A stretch of DNA of 64,000 bases from an uncultured Oscillospiraceae bacterium. GTDB lineage: Bacteria > Bacillota > Clostridia > Oscillospirales > Ruminococcaceae. The stretch covers positions 7,687 through 71,686 of the forward strand of contig CAKTCT010000012.1 of the NCBI GenBank assembly GCA_934539585.1. Reading direction: 5' to 3'. The notes under the pieces were generated by a model. It ran no database searches and was not told the origin of the DNA. It was given only the letters and a program-made list of their open reading frames with translations. Shown here piece after piece: positions 42,830 to 49,791 of this stretch (within the stretch, counting starts at the first letter, position 1; each line of letters starts with the position of its first letter). The translations under genes were made by a program, and so were the position numbers.

Positions 42830-43072
42830 TCACTTTTCCGGCTCGTCCAGGCCCAGGAGCCAGGCCGGGGAGACTTTCAGCGCCTTGGCCAGGGCAACCA
42901 GCTGGATGTCGGTGACGATGCGTTCGCCCCGCTCGATTTTGGCGATGGAACTGATGGAAAGATTGACGCCCAGCACTTCCAGCCGGGCGCTGACATCGGA
43001 GAGCGTGGCCCGGGGACGCTCCGCCAGACGCGCCTGACGGAGGCGGCGGCCGATCAGGTTGCGGCTTTCCAT
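42830..43072 (-). CDS. XRE-family repressor paralogue, second of three
   Basis: 80 residues (starts MESRNLIGRRLRQARLAERPRATLSD). The helix-turn-helix spans about residues 25-58, with recognition region SISSIAKIERGERI. Closest to the first copy. Starts seven bases after the stop of that copy. DNA similarity between the copies extends over whole genes with a period near 250 bp, so they arose by tandem duplication. Confidence 0.87.
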   Translation of the reverse strand: MESRNLIGRRLRQARLAERPRATLSDVSARLEVLGVNLSISSIAKIERGERIVTDIQLVALAKALKVSPAWLLGLDEPEK

Positions 43073-43079
43073 CGTTCCC

Positions 43080-43322
43080 TCACGTTTCTGCTTCGTCTGA
43101 GCCCAGAAGCCAGGCCGGGGAGACCTTCAATGCCTTGGCCAGGGCGACCAGCTGGATGTCGGTGACGGGGCGGGCGCCCATTTCGATCTTTCCGATGGAG
43201 TTGGCGGACAGGGTGACGCCCTGCACGGCAAGCCGGGCGCTGATGTCGGCCTGGGAAGCCTTGGGACGTTCGGCCAGCCGCGCCTGACGGAGGCGGGAGC
43301 CGATGAGGTTGCGGCGCTCCAT
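43080..43322 (-). CDS. XRE-family repressor paralogue, first of three
   Basis: 80 residues (starts MERRNLIGSRLRQARLAERPKASQAD), recognition region SANSIGKIEMGARP. It is promoter-proximal, with a strong AAAGGAGG site before the ATG. It faces a short plus-strand gene across a 98-bp intergenic region containing a near-perfect 21-bp palindrome, the natural binding site for one or more of these proteins. Confidence 0.87.
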   Translation of the reverse strand: MERRNLIGSRLRQARLAERPKASQADISARLAVQGVTLSANSIGKIEMGARPVTDIQLVALAKALKVSPAWLLGSDEAET

Positions 43323-43355
43323 AAAGGCCCCTCCTTTTATAAAGTAAGATATGAC

Positions 43356-43385
43356 TTGATTATAGGGAATATTTTGTGATATAAT
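43356..43385 (+). promoter_or_regulatory. Promoter of the short gene facing the XRE cluster
   Basis: TTGATT (43356-43361), 18-base spacer ending TTGTGA, TATAAT (43380-43385). The last three bases of the -10 box are inside the palindrome at 43383-43403. Confidence 0.65.
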
Positions 43386-43387
43386 CG
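43359..43387 (-). promoter_or_regulatory. Candidate promoter of the XRE cluster
   Basis: Minus strand -10 box TATAAT (43364-43359), overlapping the -35 box of the opposite promoter. The -35 region (43387-43382, CGATTA) is poor and overlaps the palindrome, so this promoter is probably weak or needs help. Confidence 0.45.
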
Positions 43388-43403
43388 TACTGACAGTACG
43401 ATT
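43383..43403. promoter_or_regulatory. Near-perfect 21-bp palindromic operator
   Basis: AATCGTACTG (43383-43392), one central A, CAGTACGATT (43394-43403): ten-base arms, no mismatch. It covers the plus-strand -10/start region and the minus-strand -35 region, so one bound dimer could control both directions. Recognition by the adjacent XRE proteins is inference. Confidence 0.75.
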
Positions 43404-43420
43404 AAAAGAAGGGAACCCAT

Positions 43421-43594
43421 TTGAAATTCCTCACAACCGCCCGCACCCTGTACCACCTGTCCGGGAAATTCCTGCTGCACCTGACGGCCGGGTCCCGGGC
43501 AGAGCCCTTTCCCCGGGAGCGGCTGCTCCGGGAGGCGGAGGAGCTGGAAGGGCTCGCCCGGAAAATTCGCCGGAAAATCGAAAAAAAGCCTTGA
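43421..43594 (+). CDS. Short basic protein divergent from the XRE cluster
   Basis: 57 residues from TTG 43421, with AGAAGGG about five bases upstream. It starts KFLTTARTLYHLSGKFLLHL (amphipathic, hydrophobic face) and ends in a highly charged helix (RLLREAEELEGLARKIRRKIEKKP). There is a good promoter and operator before it. Its TGA stop lies inside the -35 box of the infC promoter. No family recognised. It could be a small effector (antirepressor or membrane-active peptide) of the XRE switch, or a chance frame downstream of a promoter that really serves infC. Confidence 0.5.
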   Translation: MKFLTTARTLYHLSGKFLLHLTAGSRAEPFPRERLLREAEELEGLARKIRRKIEKKP

Positions 43595-43619
43595 CAGCCC
43601 GGGCAGAATGTGGTATCAT
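43591..43619 (+). promoter_or_regulatory. infC-rpmI-rplT promoter
   Basis: TTGACA (43591-43596), 17-base spacer ending AATGTGG, TATCAT (43614-43619). Consensus -35 and TRTG extension, as expected for a strong translation operon. Confidence 0.85.
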
Positions 43620-43806
43620 CAATAAGAACAATCAAGCAGGATGCCCGCATCCTCACCCTTCGCTTTCGTGTCAGATGGGTCAATACCGGTTTTGGGACGC
43701 TTTGCGGCGTCTTCGGATTGGCATGGACGAAAGCGCGTCCATGCTTTTTTGTTGCCCGCAAACGCGGGGAAGATTGGTTGTAAACGGGTACGGGAGGTGC
43801 TTTACC
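43620..43806 (+). promoter_or_regulatory. infC leader with attenuator (L20-leader type candidate)
   Basis: About 180-base leader. It contains hairpin GGATGC/GCATCC near 43640, a GACGC-containing stem near 43696-43711, and then an intrinsic terminator before infC. In Firmicutes this operon is known to be controlled by ribosomal protein L20 acting on the infC leader through premature termination. The layout fits, but I could not confirm the L20-binding fold. Confidence 0.6.
43721..43750 (+). terminator. Leader terminator (attenuator) upstream of infC
   Basis: GCATGGACG (43721-43729) pairs with CGTCCATGC (43736-43744), followed by six T (43745-43750). It is 57 bases before the infC start, so most transcripts may stop here unless an alternative fold prevents it. 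Confidence 0.85.
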
Positions 43807-44325
43807 ATTAGCAAAAAAGACTTGCTTATCAACGAGGAGATCCGCGAGAAGGAAGTGCGCGTCGTGGACGCGGACGGCAGCCAGCTGGGTATCATGCCCA
43901 CGCGCCAGGCTCTCGCTTTAGCCGCCGATAAGGGGCTGGATCTTGTCGACATCGCGCCCCAGGCTACGCCCAACGTCTGCCGGATCATGGATTTTGGAAA
44001 ATACCGCTACGAGCAGGCCAAGCGCGAAAAGGAAGCGAGAAAGAACCAGAAGGTGGTCGAGGTCAAGGAAGTCCGGATGTCCATGAATATCGACACCCAC
44101 GATTTCGAGACCAAGGCGAACCAGGCGATCAAATTCCTGAGCGGCGGCGACAAGGTCAAGGTTTCCGTTCGTTTCCGCGGCAGAGAAATGGCTCACACCG
44201 ATCTGGGCCGGGCGCTTCTGGAACGCTTCAAGGACGCCTGCGCGGAGGTCAGCAATCTCGATAAGCCGGCCAAGATGGAAGGCAGAAGCATGGTGATCTT
44301 CTTGCTGCCCAAAAGCGCAAAGTGA
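43807..44325 (+). CDS. infC: Translation initiation factor IF-3
   Basis: 172 residues starting at ATT 43807: GGGAGGTGC precedes it at correct distance and the protein begins (M)SKKDLLINEEIREKEVRVV, matching IF-3. The rare AUU start is a hallmark of infC: IF-3 discriminates against non-standard starts and so represses its own synthesis. N-domain (about 1-80), linker helix EQAKREKEARKNQK, and C-domain with KVSVRFRGREMAHTDLG. A longer frame upstream runs through the leader terminator and is not used. It heads infC-rpmI-rplT. Confidence 0.97.
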   Translation: MSKKDLLINEEIREKEVRVVDADGSQLGIMPTRQALALAADKGLDLVDIAPQATPNVCRIMDFGKYRYEQAKREKEARKNQKVVEVKEVRMSMNIDTHDFETKANQAIKFLSGGDKVKVSVRFRGREMAHTDLGRALLERFKDACAEVSNLDKPAKMEGRSMVIFLLPKSAK

Positions 44326-44374
44326 CCCCGCTTCGTCCGTGCAAACCAGGGAAAAATAAAGGAGGATTTCCGAT

Positions 44375-44572
44375 ATGCCGAAGATCAAATCTCACAGCGC
44401 TTCCAAAAAGCGCTTCGCTCTCACCAAAAACGGTCTTGTCAAGCGCGCGAAAATGAACCGCCGCCACATCCTGACCAAGAAGTCCACCAAGCGGAAACGC
44501 CAGCTCCGGGGAGCTGCCTACGCGGATAAGACCTGCGTGGCCGCCATCAAGAAAATGATCCCCTACGCATAA
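44375..44572 (+). CDS. rpmI: 50S ribosomal protein L35
   Basis: 65 residues, normal length, basic throughout. It starts PKIKSHSASKKRFALTKNG and has the conserved KRAKMNRRHILTKKSTKRKRQLR. AAGGAGG before the ATG. Middle gene of the infC operon. Confidence 0.98.
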   Translation: MPKIKSHSASKKRFALTKNGLVKRAKMNRRHILTKKSTKRKRQLRGAAYADKTCVAAIKKMIPYA

Positions 44573-44622
44573 GCGTCAGGGCACCGTCAGGAACGATAAA
44601 CCGAATTTGGAGGTAACAGATT

Positions 44623-44976
44623 ATGGCTCGTGTAAAGGGCGCTATGGCAACCCGTAAGAGAAGAAATAAAGTCCTCAAGCTGGCGAAAGGCTACTGGGGC
44701 GGCAAGAGCAAGCTCTTCAAAACCGCAAAAGAAGCGGTCATGAAATCCGGTCAGTACGCGTACATCGGCCGCCGGCTGAAAAAGCGCGACTTCCGCAAAC
44801 TGTGGATCACCCGGATCTCCGCCGCCTGCAAGATGAACGGCATGAACTATTCCACCTTCATGAACGGCCTGAAAAAATCCGGCAGTACCCTGAACCGCAA
44901 GGTCCTGTCCGAAATCGCCGTCCACGACGAGGCCGCTTTTGCCGCTCTGGTCGAGCAGGCCAAGAAAGCGTTATAA
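44623..44976 (+). CDS. rplT: 50S ribosomal protein L20
   Basis: 117 residues, normal length. The basic N-terminal extension (RVKGAMATRKRRNKVLKLAKGYWG) binds 23S rRNA during early assembly, and FRKLWITRISAACKMNGMNYSTFM is the conserved C-domain. In Firmicutes this protein is the feedback repressor of the operon through the infC leader. Confidence 0.98.
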   Translation: MARVKGAMATRKRRNKVLKLAKGYWGGKSKLFKTAKEAVMKSGQYAYIGRRLKKRDFRKLWITRISAACKMNGMNYSTFMNGLKKSGSTLNRKVLSEIAVHDEAAFAALVEQAKKAL

Positions 44977-44986
44977 GAAAGCGATT

Positions 44987-45012
44987 GCGCCCCTGGTTCA
45001 CGCCTGGGGCGC
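44987..45012 (+). terminator. Probable terminator after rplT
   Basis: GCGCCCC (44987-44993) pairs with GGGGCGC (45006-45012), 11 bases after the rplT stop. It is followed by TTGCTGTATTTTATG, a poor T run. Confidence 0.55.
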
Positions 45013-45033
45013 TTGCTGTATTTTATGTACGCC

Positions 45034-45073
45034 GCGTCCGCAAGCGCCCCGGAGCCGGGAGGTTTGCGGACGC
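45034..45073 (+). repeat. Hairpin in the leader of the rRNA methyltransferase gene
   Basis: GCGTCCGCAA (45034-45043) and TTGCGGACGC (45064-45073), perfect 10-bp arms, GC-rich loop. It ends 21 bases before the ATG, just upstream of the ribosome site, where it could modulate translation. No T run. Confidence 0.55.
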
Positions 45074-45094
45074 GCCGATAGGAAAGGCGCTTTT

Positions 45095-45880
45095 ATGGAA
45101 TCGATTCAGTCCAAGGACAACAGCCGGGTCAAGGAGTACGCTAAGCTGGCGTCCTCCCGGAAGTACCGGGAGGAGACCGGCCGCTTTGTCCTGGAGGGGG
45201 AAAAGCTCTTCGGCGAGGCTCTGCGCTCCGGCGTGGAGGTGGAGCGGGTCTTCGTCACGGCGGAGTTCCGGGCCGCCCATCCGGAGCTGGAAGGGACCCT
45301 GGAGGGGCTGTCCGCCTTTGAGGTGGGCGGGGCCGCTGAGGGGCGGATGTCCCTGTCCCAGAGCCCCCAGGGGCTCTATGCCGTCTGCAAAAAGCTTGAC
45401 AAACCGGAAAACCTTGCTAAAATAGACTGTAACGGGAGTTACATCGCGCTGTGGGACCTCCAGGACCCCGGAAACGTGGGGACCATCCTGCGGGGCGCAG
45501 ACGCCATGGGGCTTTCCGGCGTGATTTTAAGCGAAAATTGCTGTGACCTTTACAATCTGAAGACCATCCGGGCCGCCATGGGGTCCCTGTTCCGGGTGCC
45601 GGTGTGGCGCGCGGACCTGGCCGCGTTCCTCAAGGGATGCGGTCTGCGCTCCTATGCGGCGGTGGTGGACCCCGGGGTCCTTCCCGTGGGGAAGGCGGAT
45701 TTCCGGGGGGCGGTGGCCGTCATCGGCAACGAGGGCAACGGCCTTTCTCCGGAACAGGCCGCGGCCTGTTCGGAGCGGATGACCATCCCCATGGCGGGGA
45801 ACGCGGAATCCCTGAACGCCGCCATGGCCGCCACCATCCTCATGTGGGAGATGGCCCGGAAAAAGGAGATGTTTGCATGA
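45095..45880 (+). CDS. TrmH/SpoU-family RNA 2'-O-methyltransferase
   Basis: 261 residues from ATG 45095 (MESIQSKDNSRVKEYAKLASS), with AGGAAAGG upstream. An N-terminal substrate-binding domain (about 1-100) is followed by a SPOUT knot domain with the three motifs: ALWDLQDPGNVGTILRGADAMG (1), VIGNEGNGLS (2) and MTIPMAGNAESLNAAMAATI (3). It methylates a ribose in rRNA using SAM; the exact nucleotide is unknown. Its stop overlaps the luxS start (ATGA), so the pair is translationally coupled. Confidence 0.93.
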   Translation: MESIQSKDNSRVKEYAKLASSRKYREETGRFVLEGEKLFGEALRSGVEVERVFVTAEFRAAHPELEGTLEGLSAFEVGGAAEGRMSLSQSPQGLYAVCKKLDKPENLAKIDCNGSYIALWDLQDPGNVGTILRGADAMGLSGVILSENCCDLYNLKTIRAAMGSLFRVPVWRADLAAFLKGCGLRSYAAVVDPGVLPVGKADFRGAVAVIGNEGNGLSPEQAAACSERMTIPMAGNAESLNAAMAATILMWEMARKKEMFA

Positions 45881-46338
45881 ATCGGATCGCCAGCTTTTGC
45901 GTGGACCATACCAGGCTGAAAAAGGGGCTGTACCTGTCCCGGGTGGACGGGGACGCCGTGACCTACGACCTGCGGATGGCCAGGCCCAACAGCGGGGTCT
46001 ATCTGGAAAACGACGGCATCCACACCTTTGAGCACCTGCTGGCCACTTGGCTCCGGAACTCGGAGCGGGCCGATGAAGTGATCTACGTGGGACCCATGGG
46101 GTGCCGGACGGGGTTTTACCTGATCTTCCGGGACACGGTATCCGGGGAGGAAGCCATCGGGCTCACCCGCCGGGCCATGGAGTTCATCGCGGGATATGAA
46201 GGGGAAATCCCCGGGGTATCCCCCGCAGAATGTGGGAATTACCGGGAGCACAGCCTGGAAAAGGCCAAAGCCTACGGGGCGGACATGGCCGCCGTGCTGG
46301 AGGGCTGGACTCCGGAGAAGATGCAGTATGAGAATTAA
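45877..46338 (+). CDS. luxS: S-ribosylhomocysteine lyase (AI-2 synthase)
   Basis: 153 residues. Metal ligands His49 and His53 in HTFEH plus Cys119 in ECGNYREH; catalytic Cys76 in GPMGCRTGFY and Glu52. It cleaves S-ribosylhomocysteine to homocysteine and DPD, the AI-2 precursor, recycling the product of SAM-dependent methylation. Coupling to a SAM-using methyltransferase gene is biochemically apt. No pfs (nucleosidase) gene, which supplies the substrate, lies nearby. Confidence 0.96.
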   Translation: MNRIASFCVDHTRLKKGLYLSRVDGDAVTYDLRMARPNSGVYLENDGIHTFEHLLATWLRNSERADEVIYVGPMGCRTGFYLIFRDTVSGEEAIGLTRRAMEFIAGYEGEIPGVSPAECGNYREHSLEKAKAYGADMAAVLEGWTPEKMQYEN

Positions 46339-46364
46339 GCCGCCGGCTTTCAGGAGGGGACGGA

Positions 46365-47594
46365 ATGGGTGAGGAGCTTGTTTACTGGGTGTGGCTCTCC
46401 CAGTGCTTTCCTTACGGAAGCGGAAAAATCGGAAGGTTCCTGGAGCTTTCCCAGGATGTAGAGGGCCTTTGCCTGGGCGGCGATGCTGCCCGGGCGGAGT
46501 ACCCCATTTTTTCGGACCAGGACCGCAAGCGGATGAGCAAGACCTCTCTGGACCGGGCCAGGGCCATCCTGGACCTGTGTAGGGAGCTGGACATCCGGGT
46601 CCTTTCCTGGGCCGACGAGGAGTACCCCCAGAGCCTCCGGGAGCTGTACGCCCCTCCGGCGGTGCTCTACGTCAGGGGGAGCCTCAAGGGTCTGGACCGG
46701 GAGCTGGTCATCACCGCCGTGGGCACCCGGGAGGCCATCGGCTACACCCGGTCGGTAACGGGGAACCTCTGCTTCCAGCTGGCCCAGGCCGGCGTGACCA
46801 TTGTCAGCGGCTGCGCCGTGGGTATCGACGAGTACGCCCATAAAGGCGCTCTCCGGGCCGGGGGCCGGACCATCGGGGTCCTGGGCTGCGGCCTGGACGT
46901 CAACTATCCCGCCCAGAACAAGGAGCTGAAGGACGCCATCCTCCGGGGCGGCGGCGCCCTGATCAGCGAGCTTGCCCCGGGGACCAAGCCCGACGGCAAG
47001 TATTTCCCCACCCGGAACCGCCTGCTGGCGGGGCTGGGCATGGGGGTTCTGGTCACCCACGCGCCGGAGCGCAGCGGGTCCCTGATCACGGCGGACCTGG
47101 CGGCGGAGCAGGGGAAAGAGGTCTTCTGCGTGCCGCCCTACAACATCTACGATTCCGGGTGCATGGGCGTGGTGGCCCTGCTCCAGGACGGGGCCAAGCC
47201 GGTTTATTCCGTTCACAGCATCCTGGAGGAATACTACCCCCTCTATGAGGATAGGATAGACCTGAAAGCCCTGTCCGGGGTCCTCATCGAGAGCCGGCGG
47301 GCCGAGGTGGTGCGGGAGCAGCGCCAGCGGGTCGCCGACGCCAGCGTCTACCGGGCGGGCCGGGAGCCCGGCGTTCCCCAGCCGGTAGTGGAGCCGCCGT
47401 CGGCCCTCAGCGAGCTCCAGCAGAAGCTCTACGACGCCCTGACCGACGAGCCCCGGCCGGTGGACGACATCATCAACGACGCCGGACTGCGGTCCTATCA
47501 GGCCCTGGCCTCCATGACGGAGCTGGAGCTCATGGGGCTGGCCGAGGCCCATCCCGGACGGCGGTACAGCCGGGCTCACCGGGAAAATGACTGA
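46365..47594 (+). CDS. dprA: DNA processing protein DprA/Smf
   Basis: 409 residues. An N-terminal SAM-like helical part, then the Rossmann DprA core (about 105-300) with VGTREAIGYTRS, SGCAVGIDEYAHKGAL, GVLGCGLDVNYPAQN and PTRNRLLAGLG, and a C-terminal winged-helix DML1-like domain (about 350-400). It loads RecA onto incoming single-stranded DNA in transformation and is near-universal even in non-competent bacteria. GGAGGGG before the ATG. It lies next to topA, the common Gram-positive order. Confidence 0.95.
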   Translation: MGEELVYWVWLSQCFPYGSGKIGRFLELSQDVEGLCLGGDAARAEYPIFSDQDRKRMSKTSLDRARAILDLCRELDIRVLSWADEEYPQSLRELYAPPAVLYVRGSLKGLDRELVITAVGTREAIGYTRSVTGNLCFQLAQAGVTIVSGCAVGIDEYAHKGALRAGGRTIGVLGCGLDVNYPAQNKELKDAILRGGGALISELAPGTKPDGKYFPTRNRLLAGLGMGVLVTHAPERSGSLITADLAAEQGKEVFCVPPYNIYDSGCMGVVALLQDGAKPVYSVHSILEEYYPLYEDRIDLKALSGVLIESRRAEVVREQRQRVADASVYRAGREPGVPQPVVEPPSALSELQQKLYDALTDEPRPVDDIINDAGLRSYQALASMTELELMGLAEAHPGRRYSRAHREND

Positions 47595-47600
47595 CTTTTT

Positions 47601-47619
47601 CGGAAGGCGCCGCCTTCCG
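47601..47619. repeat. Short palindrome between dprA and topA
   Basis: CGGAAGGCG (47601-47609), one base, CGCCTTCCG (47611-47619), with five T just before it. Without a T run downstream on the plus strand it is unlikely to stop dprA transcription. Confidence 0.45.
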
Positions 47620-47664
47620 CTCAGATACGGCCCCCGCTGACGGGTAGGCCAGAGGAGGAAAAAC

Positions 47665-49791
47665 ATGGCGAAAACGACGGCTGCGGGAGGCCCCGCCAAT
47701 CTGGTGATTGTGGAGTCTCCCACCAAGACCAAAAGCATCCAGAAATACCTGGGCAAGAACTACGAGGTCGTGGCCTCAAAGGGACACGTCCGGGACCTGC
47801 CCAAGTCCACCCTGGGCGTCAATGTGGACAAGGATTTCGAGCCCAAATACCTGAACATCAAGAAGCAGGCGGACATCATCAAAATGCTCAAGGCCGAGGC
47901 CAAGGGCAAGAAGAAAATCTACCTGGCCACCGACCCGGACCGGGAAGGCGAAGCCATTTCCTGGCACCTGGCCCACATCCTGAAGCTGGACCTGGACGAC
48001 GTGGACCGGGTGACGTTCAGCGAGATCACCAAAACCGGCGTCAAGGAGGGCATGGCCCACCCCCGGAAGATCGATATGGACCTGGTCAACGCCCAGCAGG
48101 CCCGGCGCATCCTGGACCGGATCGTGGGATACAAGATCAGCCCCTTCCTCTGGAAGAAGATTCAGCCCGGCCTCAGCGCCGGACGGGTCCAGTCCGTGGC
48201 CGTCCGGATCATTGTGGACCGGGAAAACGAGATCCGGGCCTTCCAGCCCGAGGAATACTGGACCATCGACGCAAAGCTCCTGGCGGCAGGCTCCAAAAAA
48301 GCCTTCCCGGCCAAGTTCTACGGCAGGGACGGCAAGAAAATGGAACTCCGCTGCAAGGAGGACGCCGACAAGGTCCTGGCGGCGGTGAAGGACGCGCCCT
48401 TCTCCGTGGCCAGCGTCAAGACCGGGGTGCGGAAGAAATCCCCGGCGCCGCCCTTTACCACCTCCACCCTCCAGCAGGAGGCGTCCCGGAAGCTGGGGTT
48501 CCGCTCCCAGCGGACCATGGCCGCCGCCCAGGAGCTCTACGAAGGCGTGGAGCTGCCAAAGCTGGGGGCCGTGGGTCTGATCACCTATATGCGTACCGAC
48601 TCCCTGCGGATTTCCGACGAGGCCAGGGACGCGGCGGCGGCCTACATCAAGGAAAAGTACGGCCAGCCCTACCTCCCCGAAGCGCCCCGGGTCTATAAGA
48701 CCAAAAGCAGCGCCCAGGACGCCCACGAGGCCATCCGCCCCACCATGCCGGAGCTGACCCCGGACCAGGCCAAAGACAGCCTCACCGCCGACCAGTATAA
48801 GCTCTATAAGCTCATCTGGGGCCGGTTCATCGCCAGCCAGATGGCCAACGCCGAGTACGACACCGTTACCGCTGACATCGCCGCCGCCGGGTACACCTTT
48901 AAGGCCAGCGGCTTTTCCGTGCGGTTCGACGGCTTCACCGTCCTTTATGAGGAGGGCCGGGACGACGCCGAGGAAAAAGAAGGCGTGCTGCCCCCTCTGG
49001 CCGCCGGGGACCCCCTGAAAACCCAGAGCGTGGAAAGCGCCCAGCACTTCACCCAGCCGCCCCCACGGTTCACCGAGGCGTCGCTGATCAAATTTCTGGA
49101 GGAAAACGGCATCGGCCGGCCCTCCACCTACGCCCCCACCATCTCCACCATCCTGAAACGGAAATACGTGGAGCTGGAAAGCAAGCAGCTGAAGCCCACC
49201 CCGCTGGGCGAGATCACCACCCAGCTCATGGAGGAGCACTTCGCCTCGGTGGTGGACGAGAAGTTCACCGCCCAGATGGAGGCCGACCTGGACAAGGTGG
49301 AGGAGGGCCGGAAACCCTGGAACGAGGTGCTCCAGGAGTTCTACGGCGGCTTTGCCGACACCCTGGCCAAGGCCGAGGAGAACATGAAGGACGTCCACAT
49401 GAAGATTCCCGACGAGGAGACCGACATCGTCTGCGAAAAGTGCGGCCGGAACATGGTCATCAAGACCGGCCGGTACGGCAAGTTCCTGGCCTGCCCCGGG
49501 TTCCCCGAGTGCCGGAACACCAAGCGCATCGCCGTGGAAATGCCCGGCGAGTGCCCCCTCTGCGGCGGGAAGATTCTGGAGAAGAAGTCCAAAAAGGGCA
49601 AGAAATTCTACGGCTGCGAGCACAATCCGGAGTGCTCCTTCCTTTCCTGGGACCCGCCCATCGGGGAAAAGTGCCCGGTCTGCGGGAAAACGCTGCTGCA
49701 GAAATCCGGCCGGGGCGCGCGGGTCTACTGCTCCAATCCGGAATGTGACTACCAGCGGGCGGCGGCTCCCAAAAAGGACGAGGAGGAGTAA
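47665..49791 (+). CDS. topA: DNA topoisomerase I
   Basis: 708 residues. The TOPRIM domain opens NLVIVESPTKTKSIQKYLG and has the acidic triad ATDPDREGEAISWHL. The catalytic Tyr308 is in GLITYMRTDSLRIS. The C-terminus carries three zinc ribbons (CEKCG...CPGFPEC; CPLCG...CEHNPEC; CPVCG...CSNPEC). It relaxes negative supercoils as a type IA enzyme. Strong GGAGGAAAA site. Confidence 0.98.
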   Translation: MAKTTAAGGPANLVIVESPTKTKSIQKYLGKNYEVVASKGHVRDLPKSTLGVNVDKDFEPKYLNIKKQADIIKMLKAEAKGKKKIYLATDPDREGEAISWHLAHILKLDLDDVDRVTFSEITKTGVKEGMAHPRKIDMDLVNAQQARRILDRIVGYKISPFLWKKIQPGLSAGRVQSVAVRIIVDRENEIRAFQPEEYWTIDAKLLAAGSKKAFPAKFYGRDGKKMELRCKEDADKVLAAVKDAPFSVASVKTGVRKKSPAPPFTTSTLQQEASRKLGFRSQRTMAAAQELYEGVELPKLGAVGLITYMRTDSLRISDEARDAAAAYIKEKYGQPYLPEAPRVYKTKSSAQDAHEAIRPTMPELTPDQAKDSLTADQYKLYKLIWGRFIASQMANAEYDTVTADIAAAGYTFKASGFSVRFDGFTVLYEEGRDDAEEKEGVLPPLAAGDPLKTQSVESAQHFTQPPPRFTEASLIKFLEENGIGRPSTYAPTISTILKRKYVELESKQLKPTPLGEITTQLMEEHFASVVDEKFTAQMEADLDKVEEGRKPWNEVLQEFYGGFADTLAKAEENMKDVHMKIPDEETDIVCEKCGRNMVIKTGRYGKFLACPGFPECRNTKRIAVEMPGECPLCGGKILEKKSKKGKKFYGCEHNPECSFLSWDPPIGEKCPVCGKTLLQKSGRGARVYCSNPECDYQRAAAPKKDEEE

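Noticed and set aside
43402..43761. 119-residue minus-strand frame upstream of the XRE cluster
   Set aside because: Arg/Ser-rich shadow across the short gene and the infC promoter/leader; no ribosome site.
43591..43806. N-terminal extension of IF-3 by 72 residues
   Set aside because: It would translate the promoter and the leader terminator. IF-3 homology begins at the ATT at 43807, with a ribosome site in place.
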